A stretch of DNA of 64,000 nt, taken from assembly GCF_900109685.1 (NCBI RefSeq), contig NZ_FOBB01000003.1, positions 434,001 to 498,000 on the forward strand, read 5' to 3'. The position numbers and the translations under genes were made by a program. Shown here piece after piece: positions 26,333 to 34,737 of this stretch. The stretch is from Chitinophaga rupis. GTDB taxonomy: Bacteria > Bacteroidota > Bacteroidia > Chitinophagales > Chitinophagaceae. The notes beneath the pieces are model-generated. The model searched no databases. It had not been told where the DNA came from and was given only the letters and a program-made list of their open reading frames with translations. The stretch's first letter is position 1; the number at the start of each line of letters is the position of its first letter.

Positions 26333-26941
26333 ATGTCCATCACTTACAGATACGCAGATCTTCCGCTGGAAACCCTTCCGGAAAGGTTTAACGCACCTAC
26401 CCTGCGCCGTAACAAGCTGGCGCCGCTGCACACCGGTGATGTAACGCCTGACTTCAGCCTGCCTGCTGCACAGGTGATCAATGCTGCCGGCCTGCCGGAA
26501 GACATACACGGCCGCTCCCGCCCGCTGGTAGTAGCATTTATCTCCTTCCACTGGAACGGTTATGCTGAAAAACGACTGCAGGAGCTTCGTGATCTGCACG
26601 CTGATATCCAGGTAATGGGTGGCGATCTGCTGGTACTGAGTGATGAAGACAGCACTTTCTTTAATATACTGACTAATAAACAGCCGGTGCCTTTCCCTGT
26701 AGTATGGGACCGCCAGCATAAGATTGCCAGCCAGTTTGGTATTTACTCTACTACCGATCCTATCTGGGACCGCATTTCCGGTGTTAACGAAGATGTGCCT
26801 ACGCCCGGTATATTTGTACTGAACCCGAATGGTAAGATCGTGTTTGACAGCATTGATCTGTACTTTGAAAAGAATATACCTGCGCGCGATCTGCTGTCTG
26901 CCGTATATGCAGCCGGTCATAAATCCGAAAAAGCAGCCTGA
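26333..26941 (+). CDS. AhpC/TSA-like redoxin-fold protein lacking cysteine
   Basis: A 202-aa protein with a thioredoxin/peroxiredoxin fold (TPDFSLPAAQ, then a beta strand PLVVAFISF, and VPTPGIFVLNPNGKIVF near the C-terminus). The peroxidatic cysteine site, normally after the FxxxxxTPxC-like strand, reads SFHWNGY, and the whole protein has no cysteine. It therefore cannot be a cysteine peroxidase; a structural, binding or altered redox role is more likely. It is 126 bp past the T6SS cassette, but nothing ties it to T6SS. Confidence 0.85.
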   Translation: MSITYRYADLPLETLPERFNAPTLRRNKLAPLHTGDVTPDFSLPAAQVINAAGLPEDIHGRSRPLVVAFISFHWNGYAEKRLQELRDLHADIQVMGGDLLVLSDEDSTFFNILTNKQPVPFPVVWDRQHKIASQFGIYSTTDPIWDRISGVNEDVPTPGIFVLNPNGKIVFDSIDLYFEKNIPARDLLSAVYAAGHKSEKAA

Positions 26942-27010
26942 TAATTTACCTGCACTCACTACTTTGCTATAGCGGATGAATAGTTATATTTATCCTTCAA
27001 TCTATAGCGC

Positions 27011-27280
27011 ATGAATAACCCATCCTCTACCCCGCCACCCTCCGGTGCTTCCTCCTGGGGCCAGGTTCTTGGATCTGCTGTTGTAGCGGCCATTGGATTT
27101 GGTTTTGCCGTTTACCGTTACATACAATTTTCCGGCGCTGCTTCCGGCATCCGTTTAAGCAGGCTGGAAAGGCCTATTTACCGGCTGGCCGGCAAATGGG
27201 GCCTTATTGTTATATTTCTGATCATGGGAATATGGGGCGCCTATGCCATGGTGAAGCATTTCAGGCAGCTGAAAAAATGA
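27011..27280 (+). CDS. Small two-helix membrane protein of unknown function
   Basis: An 89-aa protein with a proline/serine-rich start, one likely membrane helix at ~20-37 (VLGSAVVAAIGFGFAVY) and another at ~63-82 (WGLIVIFLIMGIWGAYA), and a basic tail. No family was recognised. It starts 69 bp after the redoxin-like gene on the same strand and ends 9 bp from the convergent PmoA gene. Confidence 0.65.
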   Translation: MNNPSSTPPPSGASSWGQVLGSAVVAAIGFGFAVYRYIQFSGAASGIRLSRLERPIYRLAGKWGLIVIFLIMGIWGAYAMVKHFRQLKK

Positions 27281-27289
27281 TAGCGGCAT

Positions 27290-28549
27290 TTATCGCTTCT
27301 CCACCTTTATTACCGGCGGGTGCGCCAGATCATTCCAAAGCGCATCTGCTTCTGCTACCGTAATATCATTGTTATACACCAGTATGCGGTACTTTAACGT
27401 GTATTCCTTCCCGTAAGTAAGCAGCCAGGGTTTCATTTTAGTAGGGCTAAAGTTCACGAACAGCTCCCCTCTTTCCATATTCTCTGCCCATACGCGAACA
27501 GGTTCCGGTGAATCGTAGTTGGCTGGATAAGAAAGCACCAGCATGCCGGCACGGCCCTTACTGGTTTCGCCGGTTACTTTGATCCAGCGGGCACGGGTGC
27601 TGTCTGCATCCTTGCGGGTGCGGCCTTCGGAGGTAAGCACCTGGCTGGTGGCATTGGTCCATTCGGGGGTAGCGCGGAAACCAAAGCCGCCACCATAGCG
27701 GTATTGCAGCAGCAATAAAGGGCTTTGTCCTGCACAGCTGTAAATAGATGTCATATCCCATACACGGCGGCTGCCACCTGCCAATGCAGGATAGGTACGT
27801 ATATCCCATACCTCATTTAACGCTACTTTTTCTGCACCGCCTGTTTTCAATACCACATGTTCCTGCAGGGCTTTAAAACCGCCCCACACCGGGCCTTGTG
27901 TTTTGGAAAGAAAACCGGTGAAACGTACGGTGCCCTGTTTCTCTTTCAGGTTCCAGAAATCTACCTGTTTGCCTTCAAACTCTGTATGTGTCCAGGGATT
28001 CCAGATGCCTACGTGGTGCCAGTGATCTTTGGGATGAATGTTTGTAAGCACCGCACCGTTAGGTGCCCATAAAGGATGGATAAACCCGCTGCGTTTATAA
28101 GCGCTGTCAATACCTGCAGGCGGATACACCATGGCGTAGTTGTATTGTAAAATAGGCTGGCTGCCTTCCTGCAGGCGGATGGTGCCTTCCTGGTCAATGG
28201 CTTCTATGGTTGATTTAAAGTTCCAGTGCGCATCTCCCTGCTGCAATTCAAATATGCGCTGGGTATTGGGTGCGCTGGTACCGGAAAGGATCCACCACAG
28301 GCGGCGCTGATAACCTGCTTCTATTTGAAAAGGTACATTAATGCGCTGGGTACCTTTAATTTCTACGAGTGTAAAAAGGCTGTCGGCCACCGCCGTTATA
28401 TCATCCAGCGTAATGGATACAGGCGTATGATCGCGTTTATACTTGCCGGCATCAACTACAATACGGGCAATGGTTTGAGCCTGGGTTGTCATCATAAGAC
28501 CGGAAAATACAACAGTGAACAGTATCGTGTAAACAGATAGCTTTTTCAT
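27290..28549 (-). CDS. PmoA-family secreted protein (DUF6807)
   Basis: A 419-aa exported protein (signal peptide to ~TQAQ) matching the family annotated 'methane oxygenase PmoA' (DUF6807), common in Bacteroidota polysaccharide-degrading genomes but not itself a methane monooxygenase. Motifs include PKDHWHHVGIWNPW (histidine-rich), a YNYAMVYPPAGID region and VWAENMERGELFVNFSP. The function is unknown; the His cluster suggests a metal- or sugar-binding role. It is monocistronic. Confidence 0.8.
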   Translation of the reverse strand: MKKLSVYTILFTVVFSGLMMTTQAQTIARIVVDAGKYKRDHTPVSITLDDITAVADSLFTLVEIKGTQRINVPFQIEAGYQRRLWWILSGTSAPNTQRIFELQQGDAHWNFKSTIEAIDQEGTIRLQEGSQPILQYNYAMVYPPAGIDSAYKRSGFIHPLWAPNGAVLTNIHPKDHWHHVGIWNPWTHTEFEGKQVDFWNLKEKQGTVRFTGFLSKTQGPVWGGFKALQEHVVLKTGGAEKVALNEVWDIRTYPALAGGSRRVWDMTSIYSCAGQSPLLLLQYRYGGGFGFRATPEWTNATSQVLTSEGRTRKDADSTRARWIKVTGETSKGRAGMLVLSYPANYDSPEPVRVWAENMERGELFVNFSPTKMKPWLLTYGKEYTLKYRILVYNNDITVAEADALWNDLAHPPVIKVEKR

Positions 28550-28679
28550 ACGTGGGTGTTTGTTCTAGGTCAACGGTTAACGGTAGCGTTTAATCAACAT
28601 CATTAAAAATAGGTAATCCCTGCCGCCCAGGCAAGTATAAAATTTGTAACTTAGCACGAAATCCATATCTGCATCATAC

Positions 28680-28949
28680 ATGAAAGTACCACCTTCACCT
28701 AAACATCCTACAGGCCCGTTACAATTAACAGGCAAACTGGAGCTCCGTACTTTCTATGCTAATACCAAACGCAGTTTCACAGGCATTTACCTGGTGTCAG
28801 ACATCGGCACTTTCCTGATACGGCCTGCCAGGCAGCCGGTAACCGGCACTAATCCGCTGCAGCCTTTATTGGGCAAAATGATCACCGCTACAGGGCAGAT
28901 AAAGCACGAAGTATTCCTGGCAGAACAGCTGAAAGTAGTGGAAGAATAG
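28680..28949 (+). CDS. Small conserved-looking protein of unknown function
   Basis: An 89-aa protein with beta-rich regular composition (LELRTFYANTKRSFTGIYLVSDIGTFLI). It starts at ATG with an upstream AT-rich gap and is followed by a strong shared terminator, which supports a real gene. It has no signal peptide, membrane helix or recognised family. Confidence 0.6.
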   Translation: MKVPPSPKHPTGPLQLTGKLELRTFYANTKRSFTGIYLVSDIGTFLIRPARQPVTGTNPLQPLLGKMITATGQIKHEVFLAEQLKVVEE

Positions 28950-28976
28950 TACTTACTACATCACATTAATATCAAC

Positions 28977-29012
28977 AAAAAGCCCTGACTGGATAACCAA
29001 TCAGGGCTTTCT
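28977..29012. terminator. Bidirectional terminator between convergent genes
   Basis: AAAGCCCTGA-c-TGG / CCA-a-TCAGGGCTTT around an ATAA loop, with A tract on the left and T on the right. It serves the small gene (plus) and the dipeptide epimerase (minus). Confidence 0.85.
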
Positions 29013-29032
29013 TATACGCAACAATCTATTCA

Positions 29033-30052
29033 TTATTCATTATTAATTAAAAGCGCCCCTGTACCAGGACGGTCGGCGTAAATAATACGGCCGTCTATGA
29101 TCTTCACACCGGTAGCGGTATCAGCAGCCAGTAACAAGGGGCCGTCCATATCCACATAATCCAGGTAGGGCAACAGGTGGGCAACGGCAGAAGTACCAAC
29201 AGTACTCTCATTCATACTGCCTGTCATTACCTGCATGCCTACACGCTTGGCTTCCGCGATCATGCGGCGGGCCGGTGTAATACCCCCACACTTGGTAAGC
29301 TTAATATTGATACCGTGAAAGTGGCCATGGCATTTGGCTACGTCGGTTTCTACAATACAGCTTTCATCAGCAATAATAGGCAGGGCTGATTGGGCAAATA
29401 CTTCTTTCATACCCTCCCAGTCTGCGGCGGGCATCGGTTGTTCAATAAATTCTACCCCCAGCTCTTTAAAGGCGGCGGCATTCCGTAAGGTTTCCGCTAC
29501 GCCCCAGGCGCAGTTGGCATCTACTCGGAAAATAGCATCTGTATGTTTGCGGAGCTCTTTAATGATGGTAATATCATCCGGGGTGCCCAGCTTTATTTTA
29601 TAGATAGGCCAGGGAAACTCCTGCAGCTTGCGCACCATGTTCTCTACCGTGTCTATACCAATGGTGTAGTCTGTAAGCGGGTTATGGGAAATATCCAGAC
29701 CCCATACTTCATATAGCTTTTTGCCCAGCTTTTTGGCGTACAGGTCGTGCGCAGCAAGGTCCAGGGCGCAAAGGGCAAACATATTATCCTTAAACAGGGG
29801 ATACAGCTGCTCCCAGAAGGCCTCCGGGGTATCCAGCTGGTGGGCTTCAATGAGACTGCGGTGCGCATTAATGGAATCCATGAGCATGGGCACCGTTATA
29901 TGATAGTAGCTGTTGTCTGCCGTTTCACCCAGGCCACTGTAACCATCCTGTAACAGCTCCACTACCAGTAATGGCTGCACGTCTTTTGACTTACGGGAAA
30001 TAGTAAAGGTGTGCCGGAATTTGAGTTCAAAAGGATATAACTTGAGTTGCAT
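29033..30052 (-). CDS. Dipeptide epimerase (L-Ala-D/L-Glu epimerase type)
   Basis: An enolase-superfamily enzyme of 339 aa that epimerises dipeptides, in this group usually L-Ala-D-Glu from recycled peptidoglycan. It has the KxK base pair (IYKIKLG), the metal ligands D (RVDANCAW), E (EFIEQPMPA) and D (IIADESC), and the opposite-face lysine (NIKLTKCGG). The ATG at 30052 fits; the frame to 30085 only adds repeat-derived residues. Substrate inferred from the family. Confidence 0.9.
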   Translation of the reverse strand: MQLKLYPFELKFRHTFTISRKSKDVQPLLVVELLQDGYSGLGETADNSYYHITVPMLMDSINAHRSLIEAHQLDTPEAFWEQLYPLFKDNMFALCALDLAAHDLYAKKLGKKLYEVWGLDISHNPLTDYTIGIDTVENMVRKLQEFPWPIYKIKLGTPDDITIIKELRKHTDAIFRVDANCAWGVAETLRNAAAFKELGVEFIEQPMPAADWEGMKEVFAQSALPIIADESCIVETDVAKCHGHFHGINIKLTKCGGITPARRMIAEAKRVGMQVMTGSMNESTVGTSAVAHLLPYLDYVDMDGPLLLAADTATGVKIIDGRIIYADRPGTGALLINNE

Positions 30053-30059
30053 GGAGCCT

Positions 30060-30268
30060 AAAATTAAGCAAAAAGCGGAAAGCAAAAAGCAGAAAGCCGG
30101 AGGAATACTGAACGCCGGGTACTGCGACTATTGCGTAACTATATGGAGGTCAAACCAAACGTTATAATTAGCTTTATGCTTTTTGCTTTCGGCTTTAGCC
30201 AAAAAAAAAGCCGACTGTCACGGAATCGCAACAATCGGCTTTTTGCTTTATGCTTTGTGCTTTATGCT
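30060..30268. repeat. Intergenic word repeat 'AAAGCAGAAAGC' flanking the dnaK terminator
   Basis: AAGCAAAAAGCGGAAAGCAAAAAGCAGAAAGCCGG on the left faces TTATGCTTTTTGCTTTCGG and TTTTTGCTTTATGCTTTGTGCTTTATGCTT on the right, around the hairpin at 30205-30244. The same word is used at 43214-43310 and 61627-61925. Confidence 0.75.
30205..30244 (-). terminator. Terminator of dnaK
   Basis: On the minus strand, AAAAAGCCGA pairs with TCGGCTTTTT, followed by more T residues. It lies about 26 bp past the dnaK stop. Confidence 0.8.
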
Positions 30269-30269
30269 T

Positions 30270-32177
30270 CTATTTCACTTCCTCAAACTCTGCATCTGTT
30301 ACACCACCCTGGCCACCGGCATTATCCTGGGCCTGCGGTTGGGGTTCTTCAGCGCCACCATTGGCCTGTGCACCCTGCGTAGCTTTATACATTTCTTCAG
30401 AAGCAGCGGTCCAGGCAGCATTCAACTCTGCCACACCGGCATCGATCTGTGCTATATCCTGACTTTTCTGCGCTTCTCTCAGCTTATTCAATGCAGTTTC
30501 AATAGTACCTTTCTTGTCAGCCGGCAGCTTATCGCCATATTCCTTCAGCTGTTTTTCTGTCTGGAATACTAAGCTATCGGCCTGGTTGATCTTCTCAACC
30601 TTTTCACGCTGCTCCTTATCGGATGCTTCGTTGGCTTTAGCTTCAGCCTTCATCTTTTCTATTTCCTCTTTGCTTAAGCCGCTACCAGCTTCGATACGGA
30701 TGTTCTGGGTTTTGCCCGTTCCTTTATCTTTTGCTGTTACGTGCAGGATACCGTTGGCATCAATATCAAAGGTTACTTCGATCTGAGGTACACCACGCGG
30801 CGCCGGCGGAATATCGCCTAAGATAAAGCGGCCCAGTGTACGGTTCTGGTTAGCCATCGGCCTTTCACCCTGCAGTACGTGTATTTCTACACTCGGTTGG
30901 CTGTCTGCAGCAGTAGAGAAGGTTTCAGATTTCTTGCTCGGAATGGTAGTGTTGGATTCTATCAGCTTGGTGAACACACCGCCCATGGTTTCAATACCCA
31001 GTGACAGCGGGGTTACGTCCAGCAACAGTACATCTTTTACTTCACCGGTCAGTACACCACCCTGGATAGCAGCACCAATAGCTACCACCTCATCCGGGTT
31101 CACACCCCTGTTCGGTTTTTTACCAAAGAATTTTTCTACTACTTCCTGTATTTTCGGGATACGGGTAGAACCACCTACCAGTATTACCTCGTCAATTTGT
31201 TCTTTGCTTAAACCGGCGTCCTGCAGGGCTTTGCGGCAGGGTTCCAGTGTTCTTTCCACCAGTTTGTCGCTCAGCTGCTCAAACTTAGCACGGGTCAGCT
31301 TTTTCACCAAGTGTTTGGGTACGCCATCCACTGCAGTGATATAAGGCAGATTGATCTCTGTTTCTGAAGAAGAGGACAGCTCGATCTTTGCCTTTTCAGC
31401 AGCTTCTTTCAAACGCTGCCATGCCATTGGATCCTTGTGCAGGTCTACAGCTTCATCTTTCTTAAATTCTTCTGCCAGCCAGTCCATGATCACTTTATCG
31501 AAGTCGTCGCCACCTAAGTGTGTATCACCGTTGGTAGATTTTACTTCAAATACGCCGTCGCCCAGCTCCAGGATGGACACATCAAATGTACCACCACCTA
31601 AGTCAAACACAGCGATCTTGCTGTCATGGTGTTTTTTATCCAGGCCATATGCCAGTGCCGCTGCAGTAGGCTCGTTAATGATACGGCGTACATTCAAACC
31701 TGCAATTTCACCGGCTTCTTTGGTTGCCTGGCGTTGTGCATCGTTAAAGTAAGCCGGTACGGTAATTACCGCTTCGTTCACTTCCTGGCCCAAGTAATCT
31801 TCGGCCGTTTTCTTCATTTTCTGCAGGATCATGGCAGATATTTCCTGCGGTGTATATAACCTGCCGTCTATATCTATACGGGTGGTGTTATTATCGCCCT
31901 TGGCTACCTTATAGCTCCAGTGCGGTATTTCCTGGCTTACTTCGTCGTAATGACGGCCCATGAAACGCTTCACTGACATAATGGTGTTTACCGGGTTGGT
32001 AATAGCCTGGCGTTTAGCCGGATCACCCACTTTTCTTTCTCCATTCTTTAAAAAGGCCACTACGGAAGGGGTTGTCCGGCGCCCTTCGTCGTTGGCTATA
32101 ACTACCGGCTCGTTACCTTCCATTACGGCAACGCATGAGTTGGTAGTTCCTAAGTCGATACCTATTATTTTTCCCAT
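30270..32177 (-). CDS. dnaK: Chaperone DnaK (Hsp70)
   Basis: A 635-aa Hsp70 that binds unfolded peptides in ATP-driven cycles with DnaJ and GrpE. Signatures are [18 protein letters not shown] at the start, IFDLGGGT seen as [14 protein letters not shown], and [14 protein letters not shown]. The substrate domain ends in the usual G/A/Q-rich tail with [10 protein letters not shown]. The start ATG is preceded by AAAGGAGA, an unusually strong ribosome-binding site for Bacteroidota. No dnaJ or grpE is next to it. Confidence 0.97.
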   Translation of the reverse strand: MGKIIGIDLGTTNSCVAVMEGNEPVVIANDEGRRTTPSVVAFLKNGERKVGDPAKRQAITNPVNTIMSVKRFMGRHYDEVSQEIPHWSYKVAKGDNNTTRIDIDGRLYTPQEISAMILQKMKKTAEDYLGQEVNEAVITVPAYFNDAQRQATKEAGEIAGLNVRRIINEPTAAALAYGLDKKHHDSKIAVFDLGGGTFDVSILELGDGVFEVKSTNGDTHLGGDDFDKVIMDWLAEEFKKDEAVDLHKDPMAWQRLKEAAEKAKIELSSSSETEINLPYITAVDGVPKHLVKKLTRAKFEQLSDKLVERTLEPCRKALQDAGLSKEQIDEVILVGGSTRIPKIQEVVEKFFGKKPNRGVNPDEVVAIGAAIQGGVLTGEVKDVLLLDVTPLSLGIETMGGVFTKLIESNTTIPSKKSETFSTAADSQPSVEIHVLQGERPMANQNRTLGRFILGDIPPAPRGVPQIEVTFDIDANGILHVTAKDKGTGKTQNIRIEAGSGLSKEEIEKMKAEAKANEASDKEQREKVEKINQADSLVFQTEKQLKEYGDKLPADKKGTIETALNKLREAQKSQDIAQIDAGVAELNAAWTAASEEMYKATQGAQANGGAEEPQPQAQDNAGGQGGVTDAEFEEVK

Positions 32178-32375
32178 AATATTTAAGATTCTCCTTTAGT
32201 TGTAGATTGATTGTGTGTTTGCCTATGATTTGTCAATGATTATGCCAAGCGAAATTGTATGCAAATATGTCAGTTCATTGAACTCTAGGCGGTATTATTT
32301 GTTATGAAGAGCAGTAACCCATGCTAACTAACGGACTGGACCATATTATGTCACGTACTAACTAACCTTCCATTT

Positions 32376-33740
32376 ATGAAAACAACCTTCACCTTTCGGG
32401 CCATGTGCATTATACTGGCCCTGGCTACGCCACTCATCACGCTGGCGCAAACAAATACCCCCGCGGGCAGTACTACATCTGCAGGCATCTTTAACGGTAC
32501 AAAAGATTACAAGACCTTTTCTATTGGGGTGAATGGCGGCTTGCTGGCGCCTGTATCCCCCACCGGCGGCAGTAATGATTTTACAAAATGGAAAGCCTCT
32601 GCCGGCTATGGAGCTTATGTTAAATGGCAGATCTTACATGCACTGGGCATAAGGGCGGACTACATTGGCGGCAAGCTAAAGGCCGACAATAGCAAGGAGC
32701 TGGGCAATGGCAAGATGCCTGACCGGCCCTATGAATCTTTTGAAACTTCATTAAAATGGTCTGCCGCTTTAAGCGCAGTCGTGAATGTAGCCACCATTAA
32801 CTGGCTGTATAAACAGAACTTTGTACAGATCTATGTTTCAGCCGGCGGCGGTTTAGCGGGATACAGTCCCAAGATAACGCCCACCAATGGTACTGAAAGG
32901 GAATACAAACCCAATGGCTCTATTAAGGAGTTGATCATTCCGGTAGGTGCGGGACTGAAATTCAAATTATCGGATATGGTGAACCTGGACCTGGGCTATA
33001 CTATCCATTTCCTGGACGGGGATAACCTGGATGGCGTTAATTATGGCCCTGACCGCGATAAATATTCCTATGGATACGCAGGCCTGGAATTTAGCCTGGG
33101 CCCTACCCATAAGCCACAGCTCACCTGGAACAACCCTGCCAAGGTAATGTATGATGAGCTGGCAGCGCAAAAGGCAGCCCTGCAAACAGAGCTGGAAAGC
33201 AGCCGCAGCGCCAATGCGCGCCTGAGCGCAGATGTTGATAAATTGCTGAAAGACAGTGATGGGGATGGTGTATCCGACTTCTTTGATAAATGCCCCGGCA
33301 CTGCACAAGGCAGCAAGGTGGATGGCGGCGGCTGCGACCTGCCTAAAGATACCACCCCCAGGGTTACCAAGGTGGTGCAGCAGATCACGGAAGACGACCG
33401 CAGGCTGGTGCGCGAAGCCATCCAGAACCTGGAGTTTGAAACCGGTAAAGCCAGTATTAAACCCAGATCCTACCCCTCTCTGGACCGCGTGGCAGAACTG
33501 CTGAAAACCAAAGGCTTTAGCCTGAAGCTGGCTGGCCATACGGATAATGTAGGTACGGATGCCAAGAACATGGTGCTTTCCAAGGACCGGGCAGAATCTG
33601 TAAAACAATACCTGGTAAGCAAAGGCGCTAATCCATCACGAATAGAGGCAACCGGCTATGGCGAAACCCAGCCCATTGCCAGCAATAAAACCGCTGCCGG
33701 CAGACAGAAGAACCGGCGCGTGGAATTTACGCTGTATTAA
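32376..33740 (+). CDS. OmpA-family outer-membrane protein
   Basis: A 454-aa protein: signal peptide ending LITLAQ; an N-terminal beta-barrel (~25-250) with aromatic strand ends; a short coiled segment (LAAQKAALQTELESSRS); one calcium-type thrombospondin-3 repeat (DSDGDGVSDFFDKCPG); and an OmpA C-terminal peptidoglycan-binding domain (~340-454) with LAGHTDNVGTDAKN and SKDRAESVKQYL. It would tether the outer membrane to the wall. It is monocistronic, divergent from dnaK. Confidence 0.92.
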   Translation: MKTTFTFRAMCIILALATPLITLAQTNTPAGSTTSAGIFNGTKDYKTFSIGVNGGLLAPVSPTGGSNDFTKWKASAGYGAYVKWQILHALGIRADYIGGKLKADNSKELGNGKMPDRPYESFETSLKWSAALSAVVNVATINWLYKQNFVQIYVSAGGGLAGYSPKITPTNGTEREYKPNGSIKELIIPVGAGLKFKLSDMVNLDLGYTIHFLDGDNLDGVNYGPDRDKYSYGYAGLEFSLGPTHKPQLTWNNPAKVMYDELAAQKAALQTELESSRSANARLSADVDKLLKDSDGDGVSDFFDKCPGTAQGSKVDGGGCDLPKDTTPRVTKVVQQITEDDRRLVREAIQNLEFETGKASIKPRSYPSLDRVAELLKTKGFSLKLAGHTDNVGTDAKNMVLSKDRAESVKQYLVSKGANPSRIEATGYGETQPIASNKTAAGRQKNRRVEFTLY

Positions 33741-33744
33741 GCGT

Positions 33745-33802
33745 TATGCGCTTTTACCCTGAGTGCTATGCGCTTTTAATACCAGTTGCATACGCTTTTA
33801 CC
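33745..33802 (+). repeat. Three copies of TATGCGCTTTTA
   Basis: TATGCGCTTTTA at 33745 and 33767 and a variant CATACGCTTTTA near 33790 directly follow the OmpA stop codon, spaced 22-24 bp. A true terminator comes next. Confidence 0.6.
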
Positions 33803-33830
33803 CGCAGTAGCACTGCCATTACTATACACA

Positions 33831-33867
33831 GCCAGGGCGTTCTGACAGAACGCCCCGGCTGTTTTTT
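33831..33867 (+). terminator. Terminator of the OmpA gene
   Basis: GGGCGTTCT-gac-AGAACGCCC 9-bp stem, extended by GCC / GGC, followed by GTTTTTTAG. Confidence 0.85.
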
Positions 33868-33963
33868 AGTGGGCAACATTTTGTGGCAGTAAGTGTTTCC
33901 CTCCTGCCCTAACCGTAAACCGGCATATAATTTGCCCCTTACGCACAACTATCTTTATATATT

Positions 33964-34524
33964 ATGAAAAAACTTATCCTATCGATGCTCCTGGCGGCTT
34001 CCGCCGTTTTAACTGTACAGGCACAAAAAATTCACATTGGTGCTAAAGGCGGTTTAAACATTGCAAATCTGACAGAAATTGACAATTCAAAGGCCCGGGT
34101 ATCCGGTCATGTTGGCGGTTTTGTAAATATCCGCTTTCATCAATGGGCCCTGCAGCCGGAATTGTACTTTTCCGGACAGGGCACAAAACACAGCATCGCC
34201 AGTGCTGACCGTACACTGGCCCTTAATTACATTAACATGCCGGTAATGTTCCAGTATTACATTATTCCGCAGTTTTACATTGAAGCAGGTCCGCAACTGG
34301 GTTTGCTGGTAAGCGCCAAAGACAAAGGCGGCAATCTAACCATAGATGTAAAGGACGGATATAACAGCGCCGACATAAGCGCCGGCATTGGCCTGGGTGT
34401 GAAGCTGCCCTTTAATTTCGGCGTATATGGCCGCTATAATTTTGGTATTACAGATATTTATGACGGAGCTAACGACAGCCGTAACTCTGTTGGGCAGATA
34501 GGGGTGTCGTATACTTTCTTTTAG
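33964..34524 (+). CDS. PorT-like outer-membrane beta-barrel protein
   Basis: A 186-aa protein of the small outer-membrane beta-barrel group common in Bacteroidota: a signal peptide (MKKLILSMLLAASAVLTVQA), then alternating strands beginning IHIGAKGGLNIANL, with GPQLGLLVSAK and a C-terminal aromatic (SYTFF) as needed for BAM insertion. No specific substrate is indicated. Confidence 0.85.
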   Translation: MKKLILSMLLAASAVLTVQAQKIHIGAKGGLNIANLTEIDNSKARVSGHVGGFVNIRFHQWALQPELYFSGQGTKHSIASADRTLALNYINMPVMFQYYIIPQFYIEAGPQLGLLVSAKDKGGNLTIDVKDGYNSADISAGIGLGVKLPFNFGVYGRYNFGITDIYDGANDSRNSVGQIGVSYTFF

Positions 34525-34692
34525 TCGATGGTTGATAGTCCATGGTCCATAGTCGATGGTCCATTGCCTGCTTCATAAGGCAATTAGTACATGAAAGACA
34601 TAAAATTCTAACAGGCAGTAGTTACCTACTGCCTGTTTCTGTTTTATATCCTTAATAGTAAAGGCAATGGACCATCAACCATGGACCATGGA
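34525..34692. repeat. Inverted word repeat 'ATGGTCCAT' enclosing a terminator, upstream of argS
   Basis: The 15-bp arms GATGGTCCATTGCCT (34555-34569) and AGGCAATGGACCATC (34662-34676) are perfect inverted copies, with further CCATGGTCCAT / ATGGACCATGG around them. The hairpin 34610-34640 lies in the centre. The right edge runs into the spurious ATG at 34681. Confidence 0.8.
34610..34640 (+). terminator. Terminator after the PorT-like gene
   Basis: AACAGGCAGTAG-ttac-CTACTGCCTGTT 12-bp perfect stem, then TCTGTTTT. Confidence 0.8.
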
Positions 34693-34737
34693 CTTTTTTT
34701 ATACCTTTGCTGCTACTTTGCATTAACAGTTTTCCAC

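Noticed and set aside
26333..26941. Redoxin-like gene as part of the T6SS cassette
   Set aside because: A 126-bp gap and no T6SS or toxin features; proximity alone is not enough.
34681..34737. N-terminal extension of ArgS from ATG 34681
   Set aside because: These bases belong to the ATGGACCATGG repeat; ArgS homology begins at 34738.
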